This document shows, piece by piece, positions 63,017 through 64,000 of a stretch of DNA of 64,000 nucleotides. The stretch lies in NCBI GenBank assembly GCA_034096865.1, contig JAWQFJ010001846.1:1-64000 (forward strand). Reading direction: 5' to 3'. Source of the DNA: Theodoxus fluviatilis. Lineage: Eukaryota > Mollusca > Gastropoda > Cycloneritida > Neritidae. A program made the translations under genes and the position numbers. How positions within the stretch are numbered: position 1 is the stretch's first letter; every line of letters begins with the position of its first letter. The notes under the pieces were generated by a model that saw only the letters and a program-made list of their open reading frames with translations, made no database searches and was not told the DNA's origin.

Positions 63017-64000
63017 CTGCAACACAACAAACACATTAGTGTTTACAGGACTGAAAAGGCGACAGGAACAACCAAGACCAGACAGATTGCTATACATCAC
63101 ACAACATTAATGTGTATTTGCAGTGCAGTGGAAAAGATAATGCACACCTCTTTCAATTAATAAACAGTGTTCAAGTGGGGGGGAAATGTAGTGAAAACCA
63201 TAACAAGTAATCACAACCTAAATTACATGTGTATATTGGTAGCAAAACAACACACATATTAAGAATTTCCAGGACAAATGTCCATGTTTCTGGAAAGAGG
63301 TAAAAGACAGACTGCCACATCCCCAAAGATAAAACAAAAATGTCCACATGATAACTTGGAGGTGTAGGACTCACTGGTTTCATTAGGATTTAACTGTCTG
63401 AGCATAGCCTTTACTCGATTTCCTTGTGGTCATTTTCATTTCATCTATGTTTCTGCAGCAATTTGTCAGCTTATCTTGTGTTTTTCTGAAGCATCATGTA
63501 TAAAGTTCAATAAATCAACAAAAAACTTCCTCCTCTTGATTTTTATTTGTCTTCAGATGTATGGTGTAACACCCCCCCCAACACACACACACACGATAAT
63601 TTCTCAGTGGCTAGGTGAACTTCACACAGATTTTACAGAGCCAAGCCTTCACAGCTTCCATGTAGAAAGAGCTTTGTGACAAAACAAAAGCTAGAAACAC
63701 AGATGAAGATAAAGAAAGATCTGTGAGCAGAAGGGCGACTTTGGAGTTCAAAACTCTGCAGTCTTAGGAGCAAGACAGGTGGTAAAGAGATCTTCATGCA
63801 TGTAGAAAGACAAGATTTATTTGAGCATCCAAGGGAAATCGTGGCTAAAGTGTCAAAAATGACAACATTATATTTTTCAAACACACTCTTTTTCAGTTTT
63901 TACTAAACATTTTGAAGACATTATCATATTTCTAGCACATATGATTCCTATTCTACCTTAGCATTATGCTATAGAAATACATGGCATAGCTCCTTGGCGA
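63017..64000. other. right-arm mirror of CDC14 intron 4
   Basis: Mirror of 48762-49757. Confidence 0.7.

Larger units (their letters stand above)
55742..64000 (-). repeat. right arm of the giant inverted repeat (about 8.26 kb, runs off the window)
   Basis: Reverse complement of the left arm. It is longer by about 1.45 kb because it keeps two GGTCA repeats and the DNA between them (57775-58410). The arm is still matching at the window edge, so it may extend further. Confidence 0.95.

Overview
This is a eukaryotic, animal-type window. It has spliced genes with GT-AG introns, very dense microsatellites and minisatellites, non-LTR retrotransposon fragments, P-element/THAP-like and piggyBac-like transposase relics, and several MITE families. 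The overall texture, especially a dispersed repeat packed with GGTCAAGGTCA, suggests a marine mollusc, most likely a gastropod. That placement is an inference, not a proven one.

Two host genes can be read exon by exon, both on the + strand. The first is a complete PRXL2C (AAED1)-like thioredoxin-fold gene at 8752-14266, with six coding exons and 236 codons. The second is the 5' part of a CDC14 dual-specificity phosphatase gene, with coding exons 1-5 at 20494-49837 and a third intron of about 21.6 kb. PRXL2C followed by CDC14 in the same orientation matches, from memory, the human PRXL2C-CDC14B neighbourhood, so this looks like old conserved linkage. The phosphatase catalytic exons are not in the window.

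Layout. 1-1002: P-element-like transposase relic. 1003-5168: gene-free, with C-rich tracts and a dispersed repeat. 5169-7085: a 31-bp minisatellite split by a 1.57-kb TIR element with TA duplication. 7086-7550: piggyBac transposase C-terminus with an in-frame stop. 8195-16563: PRXL2C and its 3' side, holding a TTAA-type MITE and a 20 x 20-bp minisatellite in its introns. 16985-19500: CA-rich tract and tRNA-like SINEs. 20494-49837: CDC14, its introns filled with a 44-bp minisatellite, seven plus-strand copies of the GGTCA repeat (counting the one in the left palindrome arm), three TIR elements, LINE fragments, a 10-N gap and a compositionally odd segment before that gap.

48762-64000: a giant inverted repeat. 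Its arms run 48762 to about 55490 and about 55742 to 64000, around a spacer of about 250 bp. CDC14 exon 5 is present in both arms in opposite orientation. The arms differ by allele-like SNPs, indels and microsatellite lengths, and by one 1.4-1.5 kb deletion explained by recombination between two GGTCA repeats. Either two haplotypes were joined head to head in the assembly, or this is a real palindrome that interrupts CDC14; the sequence alone cannot decide, and I favour the assembly explanation.

The most unusual biology is the GGTCA repeat family. It has nine copies here, with about a dozen perfect TCAAGGTCA sites (the ERR/NR5A extended half-site) in a full copy. Other points of note are a PRXL2C whose usual CxxC is replaced, and a CDC14 exon 2 lying between complementary (CT)n and (GA)n tracts.
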